64,000 nucleotides of DNA from assembly GCA_937949615.1 (NCBI GenBank), contig CALEDQ010000011.1:32269-96268 (forward strand), in the 5' to 3' direction. The notes under the pieces are model-generated. The model worked only from the letters and a program-made list of their open reading frames with translations. It was not told the DNA's origin and did not search any database. Below, one piece after another: positions 37,888 to 47,126 of this stretch. Positions within the stretch are counted from its first letter, which is position 1, and every line of letters begins with the position of its first letter. Origin of the DNA: an uncultured bacterium. Lineage in GTDB: Bacteria; Muiribacteriota; Ozemobacteria; Ozemobacterales; Ozemobacteraceae. The position numbers and the translations under genes were made by a program.

Positions 37888-39213
37888 TTATTGAGCTGCT
37901 TTTTCGAAGAGGCAGACGACTTCGACGTGGTGCGTGCGCGGGTAGAGGTCGAACCCGGCGACTTCGGCGAGCCGGTAGCCGCTTTTAACGATTGCGGCCG
38001 CATCTTTTTCGAGGGCGTCGAGATCACAGAAGATGCTGACGACTTTTTTCGGCTGCAGTTTGCTGACGATGCGGCCGATACCGGGGGTGCCGGTGCGGGG
38101 CGGGTCGAGCAGCAATACATCGGGCTCAGGTTTGTATTTGATCAGTTCCTTGATCGCATCGCCTTCGGTGAGCTCAACAAGCTTGTCGTAGCCGCCGCGC
38201 AGAATATTGCGCTGCCCGGTTCTGACCGCGCCAGGGTGCGATTCGACCGCTTCGACGTGGGCGCCTTTGGCCGCCAGAGCCAATGTGAAGTTGCCGGCGC
38301 CGGCAAAGCCTTCGACTATGCGCATACCGGCAGCAGGCTTGCAGAATTCAACGACCTTGCGCACCAGCAGTGGGTTTTGAAAGATATTTCCCTGCACGAA
38401 AAATGAGGGTTCGGCATCATAGGGGCCGCCCTCGACGTCGGGGGCGACGAGGCCGGTAACGTTGACCGGGCCGACGACCTCTTTGACCTTGCCGTCAAAA
38501 GTCGCGATCGACATACCCTTGAGATTAAGGCTGCGCATGACTTTCATCAGACTGTCATAGCAGTGGCGGGCGGTCTTGCCCTTCATCAGCACCGCGTGCC
38601 CCGTAACCCGGTCAGAATTATGCGACGACGATGACATCAGTGTCAGGCTGTCAAGCATGATCGGAACCTGGTTGAGAATCTTGCGGGCCGCAACCAGCCT
38701 GCGATTGAGCGGGGCGGTAATCAGGGCGCAGGCCGTTACCGGTACCACGCCACCCGGAACCGGAGTCTGCCAGTTTTCGGCGGCAAGAAAGCCCGATTCA
38801 CGTTCTTCAAAACTGCGGCTCTGGTGCAGGCGCACCCGGGGCAGGTATCTGATAATCTCGCGCGAGGGGTGGAAACTGTGTATGAAAGCCTCTTTGCCAC
38901 CGGGAACATAGGCGAGCGAGCGTTCGATCATTGCCTGTTTCTCTTTTTTGCGGCCTTTTTCAGAGAGTTCAAGCAGGTCGCAGCCGCCGCACGGGCCATG
39001 AAAAAAGCAGTCGGGCTTGACGCGGTCGGGCGATGGCTCGAAGAGCTGAGCATTTTCAATGCGACCTTCGTCGTTAAAGTGCAGCTCGACCTTATCGCCG
39101 GGCAGAAAACCCGGAACTCTGACCTTTTTGCGGTCGATGGAAACAAAGGCCTGGCCATCGCTGGCCAGACCTTCAATATCAACTATAAGTCTGTCGGTCT
39201 TTTTTGCTTTCAC
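37888..39213 (-). CDS. rlmD: RlmD/TrmA-family 23S rRNA (uracil-5-)-methyltransferase
   Basis: 441 residues. It has an N-terminal TRAM domain (about residues 1-60), a [4Fe-4S]-type motif (CFFHGPCGGC, CX5CX2C, near 85), a SAM site FAGAGNFTLALA, LLDPPRTGTPG and a conserved C-terminal region (PRTHHVEVVCLF). The catalytic Cys is in VVSIFCDLDALEKD, where the usual SCNPATLARD motif is modified. Family knowledge: these enzymes make m5U in 23S rRNA; TrmA-like tRNA targets are possible. It is separated from the PPi-PFK gene by 6 nt. Confidence 0.86.
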   Translation of the reverse strand: MKAKKTDRLIVDIEGLASDGQAFVSIDRKKVRVPGFLPGDKVELHFNDEGRIENAQLFEPSPDRVKPDCFFHGPCGGCDLLELSEKGRKKEKQAMIERSLAYVPGGKEAFIHSFHPSREIIRYLPRVRLHQSRSFEERESGFLAAENWQTPVPGGVVPVTACALITAPLNRRLVAARKILNQVPIMLDSLTLMSSSSHNSDRVTGHAVLMKGKTARHCYDSLMKVMRSLNLKGMSIATFDGKVKEVVGPVNVTGLVAPDVEGGPYDAEPSFFVQGNIFQNPLLVRKVVEFCKPAAGMRIVEGFAGAGNFTLALAAKGAHVEAVESHPGAVRTGQRNILRGGYDKLVELTEGDAIKELIKYKPEPDVLLLDPPRTGTPGIGRIVSKLQPKKVVSIFCDLDALEKDAAAIVKSGYRLAEVAGFDLYPRTHHVEVVCLFEKAAQ

Positions 39214-39219
39214 TTCAGG

Positions 39220-40428
39220 TTACTTCTTCGGCACTTTCGGGCACTGCAGGCGCTCATAGGTCGGCATGCTGCCGAGCAGAGGGCGGGCATAGTTCAGGAA
39301 GTCGGTGGTAACGTTATTGCCGGCTTCGTTGATGAAGGTGCGCGGCATTGACTTGGTTTCGCGGGCCACGCTGGCGAGCGGGGTCAGGAAGTAATCAACC
39401 GAATAATCGCCGGTTCTGCGAATCGCGACCGAACCGTCGACGTTGTTCCAGATTGCGAACTGCGCGGCCTTTTCGCCGACTTCACGGGCTTCGGCCTGGT
39501 CGACTTCAGAAACGATGCCGAGAAAGCTTCTCTGCAGGTAGCCAAAGGTGTCTGAGCGAACTCGTTTGATCTTGAGGCGGTCTTTAATGACTTTGCCGAG
39601 AGCGTCGCCGAGAGCGCCGGTACCAGAAAGCTGCACGTTGCCGTGCGCATCTTTTTCTGAATCGCCGATCAGCGAAGAGATGATCGGTTTGCCATCGGCG
39701 CCGACGATGCCTTCAGATACGGCGATGACGCAGCGGCCGAAGCGGCGGTAAACATCGTCGACATCTTTCAGGAAAGCTTCGGTATCGAAAGCTCTTTCGG
39801 GCATGTAGATGAGGTGTGGGCCGTCATCTTCATATTTCTGGGCGAAAGCGGCAGAAGCGGTCAGGAAGCCGGCATTGCGGCCCATGACGACGCCGATGTA
39901 GACGCCGGGAAGAGCGCGGTTGTCGAGGTTGACGCCGGCGAAAGCAGAGGCGACGAATTTGGCGGCTGAACCATAGCCGGGGCAGTGGTCGGTGACGCGC
40001 AGATCGTTGTCGATGGTTTTCGGAATATGAATGCAGCGCAGTTCGTAGCCGGCTGCGGCGGCGTTGTCATTGACGATACGCACGGCGTCAGCTGAGTCGT
40101 TGCCGCCGTTGTAGAAGAAATATCTGACATTGTGCTTCATGCACACTTTAAAAATCTTTTCGCAGTAGTCTGCGTCAGGCTTGTCGCGGGTCGAGAGCAG
40201 TGCAGAGCTCGGGCTGCAGGCAACGCGTTCGAGGTTGTGAGTGGTAGCCTGGGTCAGATCGATAAAATCTTCTTCGATGATGCCTCTGACGCCGTGCAGA
40301 GCGCCGTAAACGCGATCAACTTCGGGAAACTTTCTTGATTCAAGAACCGCACCAACCAGACTCTGATTGATAACCGCAGTCGGGCCGCCGCCCTGGGCGA
40401 TAAGAACATTGCCTACGAGTTTTGCCAT
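39220..40428 (-). CDS. pfp: Pyrophosphate-dependent 6-phosphofructokinase
   Basis: 402 residues. The N-terminal GGGPTAVIN, the phosphate motif FFYNGGNDSADA (an Asp in place of the ATP-selecting Gly), the active-site PKTIDNDL and MGRNAGFL all identify the PPi-using PFK subgroup. It interconverts fructose 6-phosphate and fructose 1,6-bisphosphate reversibly using PPi. The gene pair with RlmD on the minus strand is probably co-transcribed. The start is ATG 40428. It marks an anaerobic, PPi-saving glycolysis together with the ROK kinase. Confidence 0.92.
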   Translation of the reverse strand: MAKLVGNVLIAQGGGPTAVINQSLVGAVLESRKFPEVDRVYGALHGVRGIIEEDFIDLTQATTHNLERVACSPSSALLSTRDKPDADYCEKIFKVCMKHNVRYFFYNGGNDSADAVRIVNDNAAAAGYELRCIHIPKTIDNDLRVTDHCPGYGSAAKFVASAFAGVNLDNRALPGVYIGVVMGRNAGFLTASAAFAQKYEDDGPHLIYMPERAFDTEAFLKDVDDVYRRFGRCVIAVSEGIVGADGKPIISSLIGDSEKDAHGNVQLSGTGALGDALGKVIKDRLKIKRVRSDTFGYLQRSFLGIVSEVDQAEAREVGEKAAQFAIWNNVDGSVAIRRTGDYSVDYFLTPLASVARETKSMPRTFINEAGNNVTTDFLNYARPLLGSMPTYERLQCPKVPKK

Positions 40429-40549
40429 GCAGATTGTCTCCTCTGTGTATTAAAATTTCACGGCGCTATTATGCCCACAACCGCCGCTGCAGGTCAAGCA
40501 CTGATTTTTTTCTTAAGGGGCATTGACAAAGAATCTGACGCACCATAAA

Positions 40550-43138
40550 ATGCACCGCATGCCATCCCCCCGAAAAAAAAAGGCCGCGCCGACCACCGCG
40601 GTCACTATTGCCGCCGAAGATCGCCAGATGCTGGTCGACGCCATTTCCGAAGCGCATGGGGCTGAAGTTCTCAGCGCCGCCACCTGTCGCGCCGACAAAT
40701 CCTGGGATAACATCCGCATTCTCGCCCGGGGAAACGAAGACTCGGCGCCGGCAATCGTGCGCAGTCTGCGGCCCGGCGATGTCATGCTGCACAATCACCC
40801 TTCAGGCGAGCTGATGCCGTCTGATGCCGACCTTTCGGTTGCCGCCCTCTGCGGCAAGTCCGGAATCGGGTTTGCCATACACAACAATGAATGCACCGAG
40901 TTTTACGTCGTTGTCGAGCCTTTCATCGAAAAGGAAACCCTGAAGCTCGACGCGGCCGAAATGACCGCCTTTATCTCAAAGGGCGGGGCGATTGCGAAAA
41001 AACTCGATAACTTCGAAGAACGCGCCGGCCAGAAACAGCTGATGACGCAGATCATCGCAGCGATGAACAAACCCTGCCATGCAATGCTCGAGGGCGAAAC
41101 CGGCATCGGCAAGAGCATGGCTTATCTGATTCCGGCGGTACATTACGCGATCAAAAACCGCTGCCGCGTAGGCATTTCGACGAATACCATCAATCTGCAG
41201 CATCAGCTGGTTAACAAAGACCTGCCGTTTCTCGCCTCGATTCTCAAATTTCCGTTTAAATACTGTCTGGTTAAGGGGCGTCGCAACTATATCTGCCTGC
41301 GCCGCATCCGCGAAGCACTCGGCGCCAGCGAAGGCGAGTTTCTGCTCGAACACGACGAATTCGACCAGTTCAATCGTCTGGTTGCCTGGGCCGAGAATAC
41401 TTCTGACGGCTCGCTCAGCGATCTGAACTGGGTGCCGGTCGAATCGCTCTGGGAAAAAGTCTGCTGCGACAAAGACAGTTGCCCCGGCATCAAATGCAGC
41501 GAATTCAACGACTGCTTTTTCTATACCTCGCGGCGAGCCGCTTCTGAGGCAGATATTCTCGTGGTGAACCATCACCTGCTGTTTGCCGATCTGGCACTGC
41601 GTGCTGATACCGCTGAATACAGCCAGACGGCGGTTATTCCGGCCTGTAAGATATTCATTCTCGATGAGGCGCACAATCTCGAAGAGACCGCCACCAAGCA
41701 TTTCGGCTTCAGAACCACCTCGGTTGGCGTGCAGCGCGCCCTCAACAAGATTTACCAGAAGCGCGGCCGCCGCGAGCATGGCACGCTTGCGAGCCTCTAT
41801 TCAATGATTTCGTTCGGCCGTGGTGAGTTTTCGGTCGAAGACCGCGCCGCACTTTTGCAGGATATTTCAGAAGAAATGATTCCGAGTCGTCTTGAGATCG
41901 GCGATATCAGTCGCAGCCTTTTTGACGTGGTGACCACTTTCATTACCGACCCGACCAAGGCGCAGTATGGAGAATACCGCCTGCGCATCGGTCCAAAAGA
42001 AGAAAAACGCGGCGAATTCAGCACCCTGGTGCATTTTGCCTTCAAACTGCGCGATGAATGCAAGCGCCTCGCGGCGAAGATGCGCAAAATTGCCCGCAAA
42101 ATCGGCAACCTGCTCGGCGATGATGGTGACGAAGAGAGCGAATGTTTCGAGCTGCCGCTGACCGAGTTGAATTCTTATGCCTCGCGCCTCGACGAGATCG
42201 CCGGCGGCGTCAATATTCTTTTCGATACCGGCGCCGCTGATCGCGAGATTTTTGTGCACTTCTTCACCGCCGCCTTTCGCAAAAATGCGGTTTATACCGC
42301 CTTTCATTCTCTGCCGATCGAAGTTTCGAAGCCGATGCTCGAATACTGTTTCAAGAAGATTCCGTCGACGATTCTGGTTTCAGGAACGATGACGACCGCG
42401 CACGATTTCAGTTTTATCCGCAACCGTCTCGGACTCAACAGCGAAGAGTTGATACCGGCACCTATTGAGGGCCGTTTCCCGTCACCGTTCAATTACCAGG
42501 AACAGGCGCGTCTGTTCATTCCGACCGACATTCCCGACCCGGCGAGCGCGATTTTTGCTGAAAAGGTCAGTGAGCCGCTGCTTGAGATCATTCTGGCGTC
42601 GCAGGGTGGGGCGCTTATTCTGTGCACTTCTTACGGGCATCTGAACCAGTTTTACAATTTTCTGGCACCGCGTTTGAATTCTGCCGGCATTGAATGTTAC
42701 AAGCAGGGCGAACTTGAGCGCCACCACCTGCTCGAACTCTTTAAAGAAGACGGCAACGCCGTTCTCATCGCCACCGACAGCTTCTGGGAAGGCGTCGACG
42801 TGCCCGGCTCGGCCCTGCGCAACCTGATCATCACGCGCCTTCCTTTCGCCACCCCGAACGACCCGGTGCTGGAAGCCAGAAACGACAAGATCAAGGCCGG
42901 CGGCGGCAACGCTTTTAAAGAATACCAGCTGCCGATGGCTGCCATAAAGCTCAAACAGGGCTTTGGCCGCCTGATCAGAAAAAAAGACGACCGCGGCACG
43001 GTCTGGATACTCGACAATCGCATTGTCAGCAAAAGCTACGGCAGCTATTTCCTCGAGTCACTGCCCGAACTCCCGGTAATGCGCGGCAAATTCAACGTCC
43101 TCGCCGGGATGGCACGCCGATTCTTCGGCGAAGATTAA
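40550..43138 (+). CDS. RadC-like JAB domain fused to a DinG-type (XPD-like) helicase
   Basis: Residues about 20-125 contain a JAMM/JAB motif HNHPSGELMPSDADL as in RadC. The remainder is a DinG/XPD superfamily 2 helicase with Walker A EGETGIGKSMAYL, a four-Cys iron-sulfur region (CLVKGRRNYIC, then CCDKDSCPGIKC), DEAH box ILDEAHNLEE and C-terminal motifs SFWEGVDVPG and QGFGRLIR. It would unwind 5'-tailed or RNA:DNA duplexes; the role of the JAB domain is unknown. The start is uncertain: TTG 40523 has AAGGGG only 2 nt upstream, while ATG 40550 and ATG 40559 lack a ribosome site. Confidence 0.86.
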   Translation: MHRMPSPRKKKAAPTTAVTIAAEDRQMLVDAISEAHGAEVLSAATCRADKSWDNIRILARGNEDSAPAIVRSLRPGDVMLHNHPSGELMPSDADLSVAALCGKSGIGFAIHNNECTEFYVVVEPFIEKETLKLDAAEMTAFISKGGAIAKKLDNFEERAGQKQLMTQIIAAMNKPCHAMLEGETGIGKSMAYLIPAVHYAIKNRCRVGISTNTINLQHQLVNKDLPFLASILKFPFKYCLVKGRRNYICLRRIREALGASEGEFLLEHDEFDQFNRLVAWAENTSDGSLSDLNWVPVESLWEKVCCDKDSCPGIKCSEFNDCFFYTSRRAASEADILVVNHHLLFADLALRADTAEYSQTAVIPACKIFILDEAHNLEETATKHFGFRTTSVGVQRALNKIYQKRGRREHGTLASLYSMISFGRGEFSVEDRAALLQDISEEMIPSRLEIGDISRSLFDVVTTFITDPTKAQYGEYRLRIGPKEEKRGEFSTLVHFAFKLRDECKRLAAKMRKIARKIGNLLGDDGDEESECFELPLTELNSYASRLDEIAGGVNILFDTGAADREIFVHFFTAAFRKNAVYTAFHSLPIEVSKPMLEYCFKKIPSTILVSGTMTTAHDFSFIRNRLGLNSEELIPAPIEGRFPSPFNYQEQARLFIPTDIPDPASAIFAEKVSEPLLEIILASQGGALILCTSYGHLNQFYNFLAPRLNSAGIECYKQGELERHHLLELFKEDGNAVLIATDSFWEGVDVPGSALRNLIITRLPFATPNDPVLEARNDKIKAGGGNAFKEYQLPMAAIKLKQGFGRLIRKKDDRGTVWILDNRIVSKSYGSYFLESLPELPVMRGKFNVLAGMARRFFGED

Positions 43139-43169
43139 CAGCCACGGATGCACACGGATGAACACAGAT
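43139..43169 (-). repeat. Dispersed intergenic repeat, copy 2
   Basis: Begins directly after the helicase stop codon. Its reverse complement matches 12859-12889 at about 26 of 31 positions. Confidence 0.6.
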
Positions 43170-43311
43170 AATTCTGCAAAAAAGCAGGCAAAAAGCGCGG
43201 GTCTGAATTTTATATAAGACCTGTGATGACTGATTAAAAAAGTCTTTGCCGGAACAGCCGGACGATAGCCCGGGCCGCCGTTAAGAGATGGGAAATAAGC
43301 TCTTATGCCAA

Positions 43312-44589
43312 TTACTGAGCGCCGTTGAGGTGTTTGAAGAATTCGACAAGTTCGGGTTCGTCGGAGTCTTCGGCGATCTGCTGCAGAGTGAGGCCGGCCT
43401 CATTTTTGAGATTGGTGTCGGCTCCGGCGGCAATCAGCGCTTTTACTGCTTCGACCGAGCCGTCTTCGACAGCGTGCATCAGGGCGGTGTTGCCTGAATC
43501 GTCGCGGCGGTCGAGCAGAACGCCGTATTCGAGCAGCAGAGCGAGAACGTCGTAATGTTCTTCGATTACCGATCTTATCAGCGGTGTTGCGCCGAAAACG
43601 CCCTTGATTTCGGGGTCAGCGCCGTGGTCGAGAAGAACTTTGACGATCTGCGGGTTGCCGAGATTTACCGCCAGCAGCAGCGGCGATGAGCCCTGCACAG
43701 CTTCGCAGCGATGCAGATCTGAATCTTTTTCGATGAGCATTTCGACGGCGGTGAGGTTGTCCTGCTGGATGGCCTTGAAGAGCAGGGTCATGCCTGAATC
43801 GTCGTTTTCGTTGACAACCTGCGGGGATTGCTTGATCAGCGCTGAAAGCTCGGCGAGGCGATTGCCTTCGAGCAGTTTGACCGCTTTACCGAACTGGCCG
43901 GTGACATTGATGGTACCGGGGATCTTATTGATTGCGTCGACAAGTTCGACGAGGTGCAGTCGGTCGAGATTGTCGGGGAGCTTTTCGAGATAGCCGGCGA
44001 GATCGGGCAGGCTGTTGAGCAGAATCGCGGCCACCGTGAGGCTGGAAGACTGTCGGTAGTTGGCAAGCAGGCATTCAAGCCCCTGAACAAAAAGCACCGG
44101 AATATCATTGCTCTTGCCAAACCCGGTTAAAAAGCGGCCAAACCCGAAATTCAGGTTGTTGCGCTTCAGGCGTTCAAAATAAATGCAGGCGTTCTGAGCC
44201 TTCTGCACCCGCGAAACCACGTCGGTGTCGTGAAATGACATCGTCCAGGCGAGGCGCGACAGCTTCAGTGTGAGAACGGCGTTTTCCTGGGCGCAGGCAA
44301 GTTCGGCGGCAACCGAAGTCATGTAGGCGGTCTGAATGCGGTCGAGTACAAAGGGATGATCTTCATCGCTCATGTAGAGATCGAGCGCCTCAGTGCCGCG
44401 GTCAAGCCTGACCAGGCAGAGAAAATGGTAATAGCGCTGCCAGCCGAAAATAGACGGGTCGATGGGCGCGGTCGCGAGCAGCCGGGTGCGCATTTCGAGG
44501 CACAGATCGAGCGCCGTCGCATAACTGCTCTGGTTCAGCTGAGTGGCGATCTGTTTCAGGTAGGTCTCAAAAATTAAGGTATTGTTCAT
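43312..44589 (-). CDS. Ankyrin-repeat protein
   Basis: 425 residues. The N-terminal 250 residues are a helical region (TPR-like pattern LDLCLEMRTRL, ELACAQENAVLTLKLSRL) with no named family. Residues about 265-425 contain four to five ankyrin repeats with TLLFKAIQQDN, SPLLLAVNLGNPQIVKVLLDHGADP, TPLIRSVIEEHYDVLALLLEYG and TALMHAVEDGSVEAVKALIAAGADT type units. It starts 5 nt after the prepilin stop on the same strand, so the two are probably one transcript. Cytoplasmic protein-contact role inferred. Confidence 0.82.
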   Translation of the reverse strand: MNNTLIFETYLKQIATQLNQSSYATALDLCLEMRTRLLATAPIDPSIFGWQRYYHFLCLVRLDRGTEALDLYMSDEDHPFVLDRIQTAYMTSVAAELACAQENAVLTLKLSRLAWTMSFHDTDVVSRVQKAQNACIYFERLKRNNLNFGFGRFLTGFGKSNDIPVLFVQGLECLLANYRQSSSLTVAAILLNSLPDLAGYLEKLPDNLDRLHLVELVDAINKIPGTINVTGQFGKAVKLLEGNRLAELSALIKQSPQVVNENDDSGMTLLFKAIQQDNLTAVEMLIEKDSDLHRCEAVQGSSPLLLAVNLGNPQIVKVLLDHGADPEIKGVFGATPLIRSVIEEHYDVLALLLEYGVLLDRRDDSGNTALMHAVEDGSVEAVKALIAAGADTNLKNEAGLTLQQIAEDSDEPELVEFFKHLNGAQ

Positions 44590-44594
44590 TCTGG

Positions 44595-44978
44595 TTATTC
44601 CGTGTATCCGTGATTGTCGCCATTGTTGGTTTCAACACAGCTGACGCGCAGCTCGTCTTTCTCGTTCTGTATCCAGTAGCGGCCGGCGCAGGGGCAGACC
44701 GGCTTCCGACGCAGATATCCAAGTTCGATGAGTTTATCAACCGTAAGATTGCTGTTGTCGATCGCCGCCATTTCTGTTTGAGCCTGCAGAGCGGCGGTCA
44801 GAATAACCCGCTGGTTTTCGCGGCAGCTGGTACGGCGAATGCGGGTGCGAATGTTTGAAAAGCTGTAGGCGGCGAGGCTGACAAGAATCGCGATGATAGC
44901 AATCACTATCATCAGCTCGATCAAGGTAAAGCCCCGCGCTTTTCTTTTCAGTTGCAATCCGGTCTGGGTGTCGTGCAT
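44595..44978 (-). CDS. Type IV prepilin or pseudopilin
   Basis: 127 residues with a class III leader, cleaved in RKARG/FTLIELMIVIAIIAILVSLA (Gly16, Glu21). The hydrophobic N-helix is followed by a short body ending in a Cys-rich tail (CPCAGRYW, SCVETNN). The start is set at ATG 44978 to give a 16-residue leader; a longer frame to 45050 is possible. Its C-terminal segment shares the C-x-x-C and tail-Cys layout seen in the 1000-residue secreted protein and the vWA protein of this window. It would be processed by PilD and assembled into a pilus or secretion pseudopilus. Confidence 0.85.
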   Translation of the reverse strand: MHDTQTGLQLKRKARGFTLIELMIVIAIIAILVSLAAYSFSNIRTRIRRTSCRENQRVILTAALQAQTEMAAIDNSNLTVDKLIELGYLRRKPVCPCAGRYWIQNEKDELRVSCVETNNGDNHGYTE

Positions 44979-45102
44979 ATTCGGCAATAATGATATAACG
45001 ATTCTGCCAGAAAAGGAAGCAGCAAAAATCAGGCATTGCAGAATCTTCATGGTAGTTATATATTCTTGTTAACTTCAGCTGACCGTAAAACGGGGGAAAA
45101 CT

Positions 45103-46140
45103 ATGGGATTAACCGCCAAACTCGTTCTCAAAACTCTGGAAACCGGCCTCGTTCCTGAGCGCCTCACGAGAACCTGGGTGCGCTATCTCTGCTCGCAGGC
45201 AATCGACCGGGCTTCACTCGGCGATGTTGAAGCCCGCCACGCCGTTTTACGCCAGATCAACAAGGAACTGAAAATGGGCGCCTGCCTGCGCCGCGACCCA
45301 AACGCCGAAGCCGGCGACGTCGAAATGGGCCCCGAATTTTTCGAGCTTTTCCTTGGCAAACGTCTGAATTTCGGCTGCTGCTACTTTCCGACCGGCGCCG
45401 AAGACCTTGACGAAGCCGAAGACACCATGCTCTGGATGTCGGCCGATCGCGCCCATATCAGAGACGGCATGCAGATTCTCGAAATCGGCTGTGGCTGGGG
45501 TGCCATGACCTTCTGGCTTGCCGCCCAGTTTCCGCAGGCTCAGATTACTGCAATTGCCGAAAGCACCAGTCGTGCCATTCACCTGCAGAAACGCCTTAAA
45601 GACCTCGAACTCAACAACGTTAAAGTCATTGCCGCCGAATTCAATGACCTTAAATTTGCCGCTGAATTCGACCGCATTATCTGTCTCGAACGCTTCGATC
45701 TGATTTCTCCAACCGCGGGCTGGGATACCCGTCTCAAAGGCTGGCTGAAACCTGACGGCAAATTTTTTCTGCAGCACCTCGTGCACTCAGGCTGCGCCTA
45801 TTACCAGGATTCCGTCGGCCTCGAAGACATGCCGGGCAACGCGGTGGTCAACCCGCGCCTCGTGCCGTCGGCCGAACTGCTGACGATCTGCCAGAAGACT
45901 TTCCGGGTCGAAGATTACTGGAAAATCAGCGGCGAACAATACAAAAAAACCGCCGAACGCTGGCTCAACCGCTATTATTTCAACCGTCTCGCGATTCTGC
46001 CGCTGTTCGAAAAGGTCTACGGCAAAAAAATGGCCTGGACCTGGCTGCAGCGCTGGCGCCTCTATCTGATTGCCCTGACCGAACAGACCGGCTACAACCG
46101 CGGCCAGGAATGGATCACCGCCCAATACCTCTTCAGCTGA
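45103..46140 (+). CDS. Cyclopropane-fatty-acid-synthase-like SAM methyltransferase
   Basis: 345 residues. The SAM-binding motif is LEIGCGWGAMTFWLA (about residue 125). CFA-family landmarks are YFPTGAEDLDEAEDTM near residue 90, FDRIICLERF near 190 and a C-terminal helical Trp/Tyr-rich region. The family transfers methylene or methyl groups to unsaturated lipid chains or amines; the substrate is unassigned. ATG 45103 follows a GGGGG run. Divergent from the prepilin gene, and ends in a bidirectional terminator. Confidence 0.83.
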   Translation: MGLTAKLVLKTLETGLVPERLTRTWVRYLCSQAIDRASLGDVEARHAVLRQINKELKMGACLRRDPNAEAGDVEMGPEFFELFLGKRLNFGCCYFPTGAEDLDEAEDTMLWMSADRAHIRDGMQILEIGCGWGAMTFWLAAQFPQAQITAIAESTSRAIHLQKRLKDLELNNVKVIAAEFNDLKFAAEFDRIICLERFDLISPTAGWDTRLKGWLKPDGKFFLQHLVHSGCAYYQDSVGLEDMPGNAVVNPRLVPSAELLTICQKTFRVEDYWKISGEQYKKTAERWLNRYYFNRLAILPLFEKVYGKKMAWTWLQRWRLYLIALTEQTGYNRGQEWITAQYLFS

Positions 46141-46161
46141 TTACAGCCTTTAACAGCAATA

Positions 46162-46189
46162 AAAAAAAGCCGCCGAAGCGGCTTTTTTT
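46162..46189. terminator. Bidirectional terminator
   Basis: AAAAAAAGCCGC/GCGGCTTTTTTT with a 4-nt loop, between the methyltransferase and the Bax-inhibitor gene. Confidence 0.92.
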
Positions 46190-46210
46190 GTCTGAAAAGC
46201 GAATGGCTTG

Positions 46211-46948
46211 TCAGTCGCGGCGCTGCATGGCTGCCAGAAGTCTGAGCAGTTCAAGGTAGAGCCAGACAAGAGTGACGAGCAGGCCGAAGGCACCATACCA
46301 TTCCATGTGCTCGGGGGCACCGCTTTCGGCGCCTTTAACGATCATGTCGAAATCGAGAATCAGGTTCAGGGCAGCAATAACGACAACGACGAGACTGATG
46401 ATGATACCAACGCCGCCGGTGGCGTGAATCGGTGAAGCCAGGCCGAACATGCTGAGAATGAATGAGAACAGATAGGCGAAACAGACGCCCATGGTTGCCG
46501 ACATGACGCCGGCTTTGAAACGTTCAGTCGGTTTGACGATACCAGTTTTGTAGAGAAACAGCATGCCGAACATGGTTGCCAGAGTCAGCATCACCGCATT
46601 GAGAACGATGCCCTGGTAAGCCAGATGGAAAAGTCCCGAGATACCACCAAGAGCCAGGCCTTCGAAAACTGCATAGATCGGTGCCGAAAAGCGGGCGTTG
46701 CGCGGTGAGAAAACCGTAAACAGCGCCGTGATCAGGCCGCCAAAAATGCCGAGATACATCATGCTCTGCAGACTGGCGACGCCTTCAAGCGCCATCTTCC
46801 AGGTAAAACTGCCGGAAGCGATCAGCAGCAGCATCAGAAAGGCGATCTTGTTGATCGTGCCCTGCACGGTCATTACCTGACCGGCCGCCGCTGTCGACTG
46901 AAAATACTCAGACCTGAAAGCAGGATTAGAACTTCGATCAAAACTCAT
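46211..46948 (-). CDS. Bax inhibitor-1/YccA-like membrane protein
   Basis: ATG 46948 has GGAGGG 8 nt upstream; an ATG at 46969 would lie inside that site. 245 residues with about seven hydrophobic helices. Conserved features are APIYAVFEGLALGGISGLF and the C-terminal LILDFDMIVKGAESGAPEHMEWYGAFGLL stretch with paired acidic residues, both typical of the YccA/YbhL-type BI-1 family (PF12811-like). Function is unclear; the family is linked to ion leak and membrane-protease control. A 7-4-7 palindrome lies about 80 nt upstream of its start. Confidence 0.85.
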   Translation of the reverse strand: MSFDRSSNPAFRSEYFQSTAAAGQVMTVQGTINKIAFLMLLLIASGSFTWKMALEGVASLQSMMYLGIFGGLITALFTVFSPRNARFSAPIYAVFEGLALGGISGLFHLAYQGIVLNAVMLTLATMFGMLFLYKTGIVKPTERFKAGVMSATMGVCFAYLFSFILSMFGLASPIHATGGVGIIISLVVVVIAALNLILDFDMIVKGAESGAPEHMEWYGAFGLLVTLVWLYLELLRLLAAMQRRD

Positions 46949-47027
46949 AGTCTTTACCCTCCATAACATTCACAATTACTACCTGCCGAAGCAGTCGAAA
47001 ATTTACAATCTGTCTTTTTATTATTAC

Positions 47028-47045
47028 TGCGACAAACTTGTCGCA
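47028..47045. promoter_or_regulatory. Candidate operator, palindrome TGCGACA-N4-TGTCGCA
   Basis: A perfect 7-4-7 palindrome upstream of the Bax-inhibitor-1 gene. The same motif, with flanking ACTGCGACAAA shared, occurs at 50812-50829 upstream of the vWA gene. Confidence 0.6.
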
Positions 47046-47126
47046 AGATGAGCGCTTCACCCGATGCTAACCAACACATCACCAGCGCGGCCTTTGCGGA
47101 ACTGCGCTTCAATATCTTCCGGCGCC

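Noticed and set aside
40976..41779. 267-codon open frame on the minus strand
   Set aside because: Antisense to the DinG-type helicase; no domain or ribosome site supports it.
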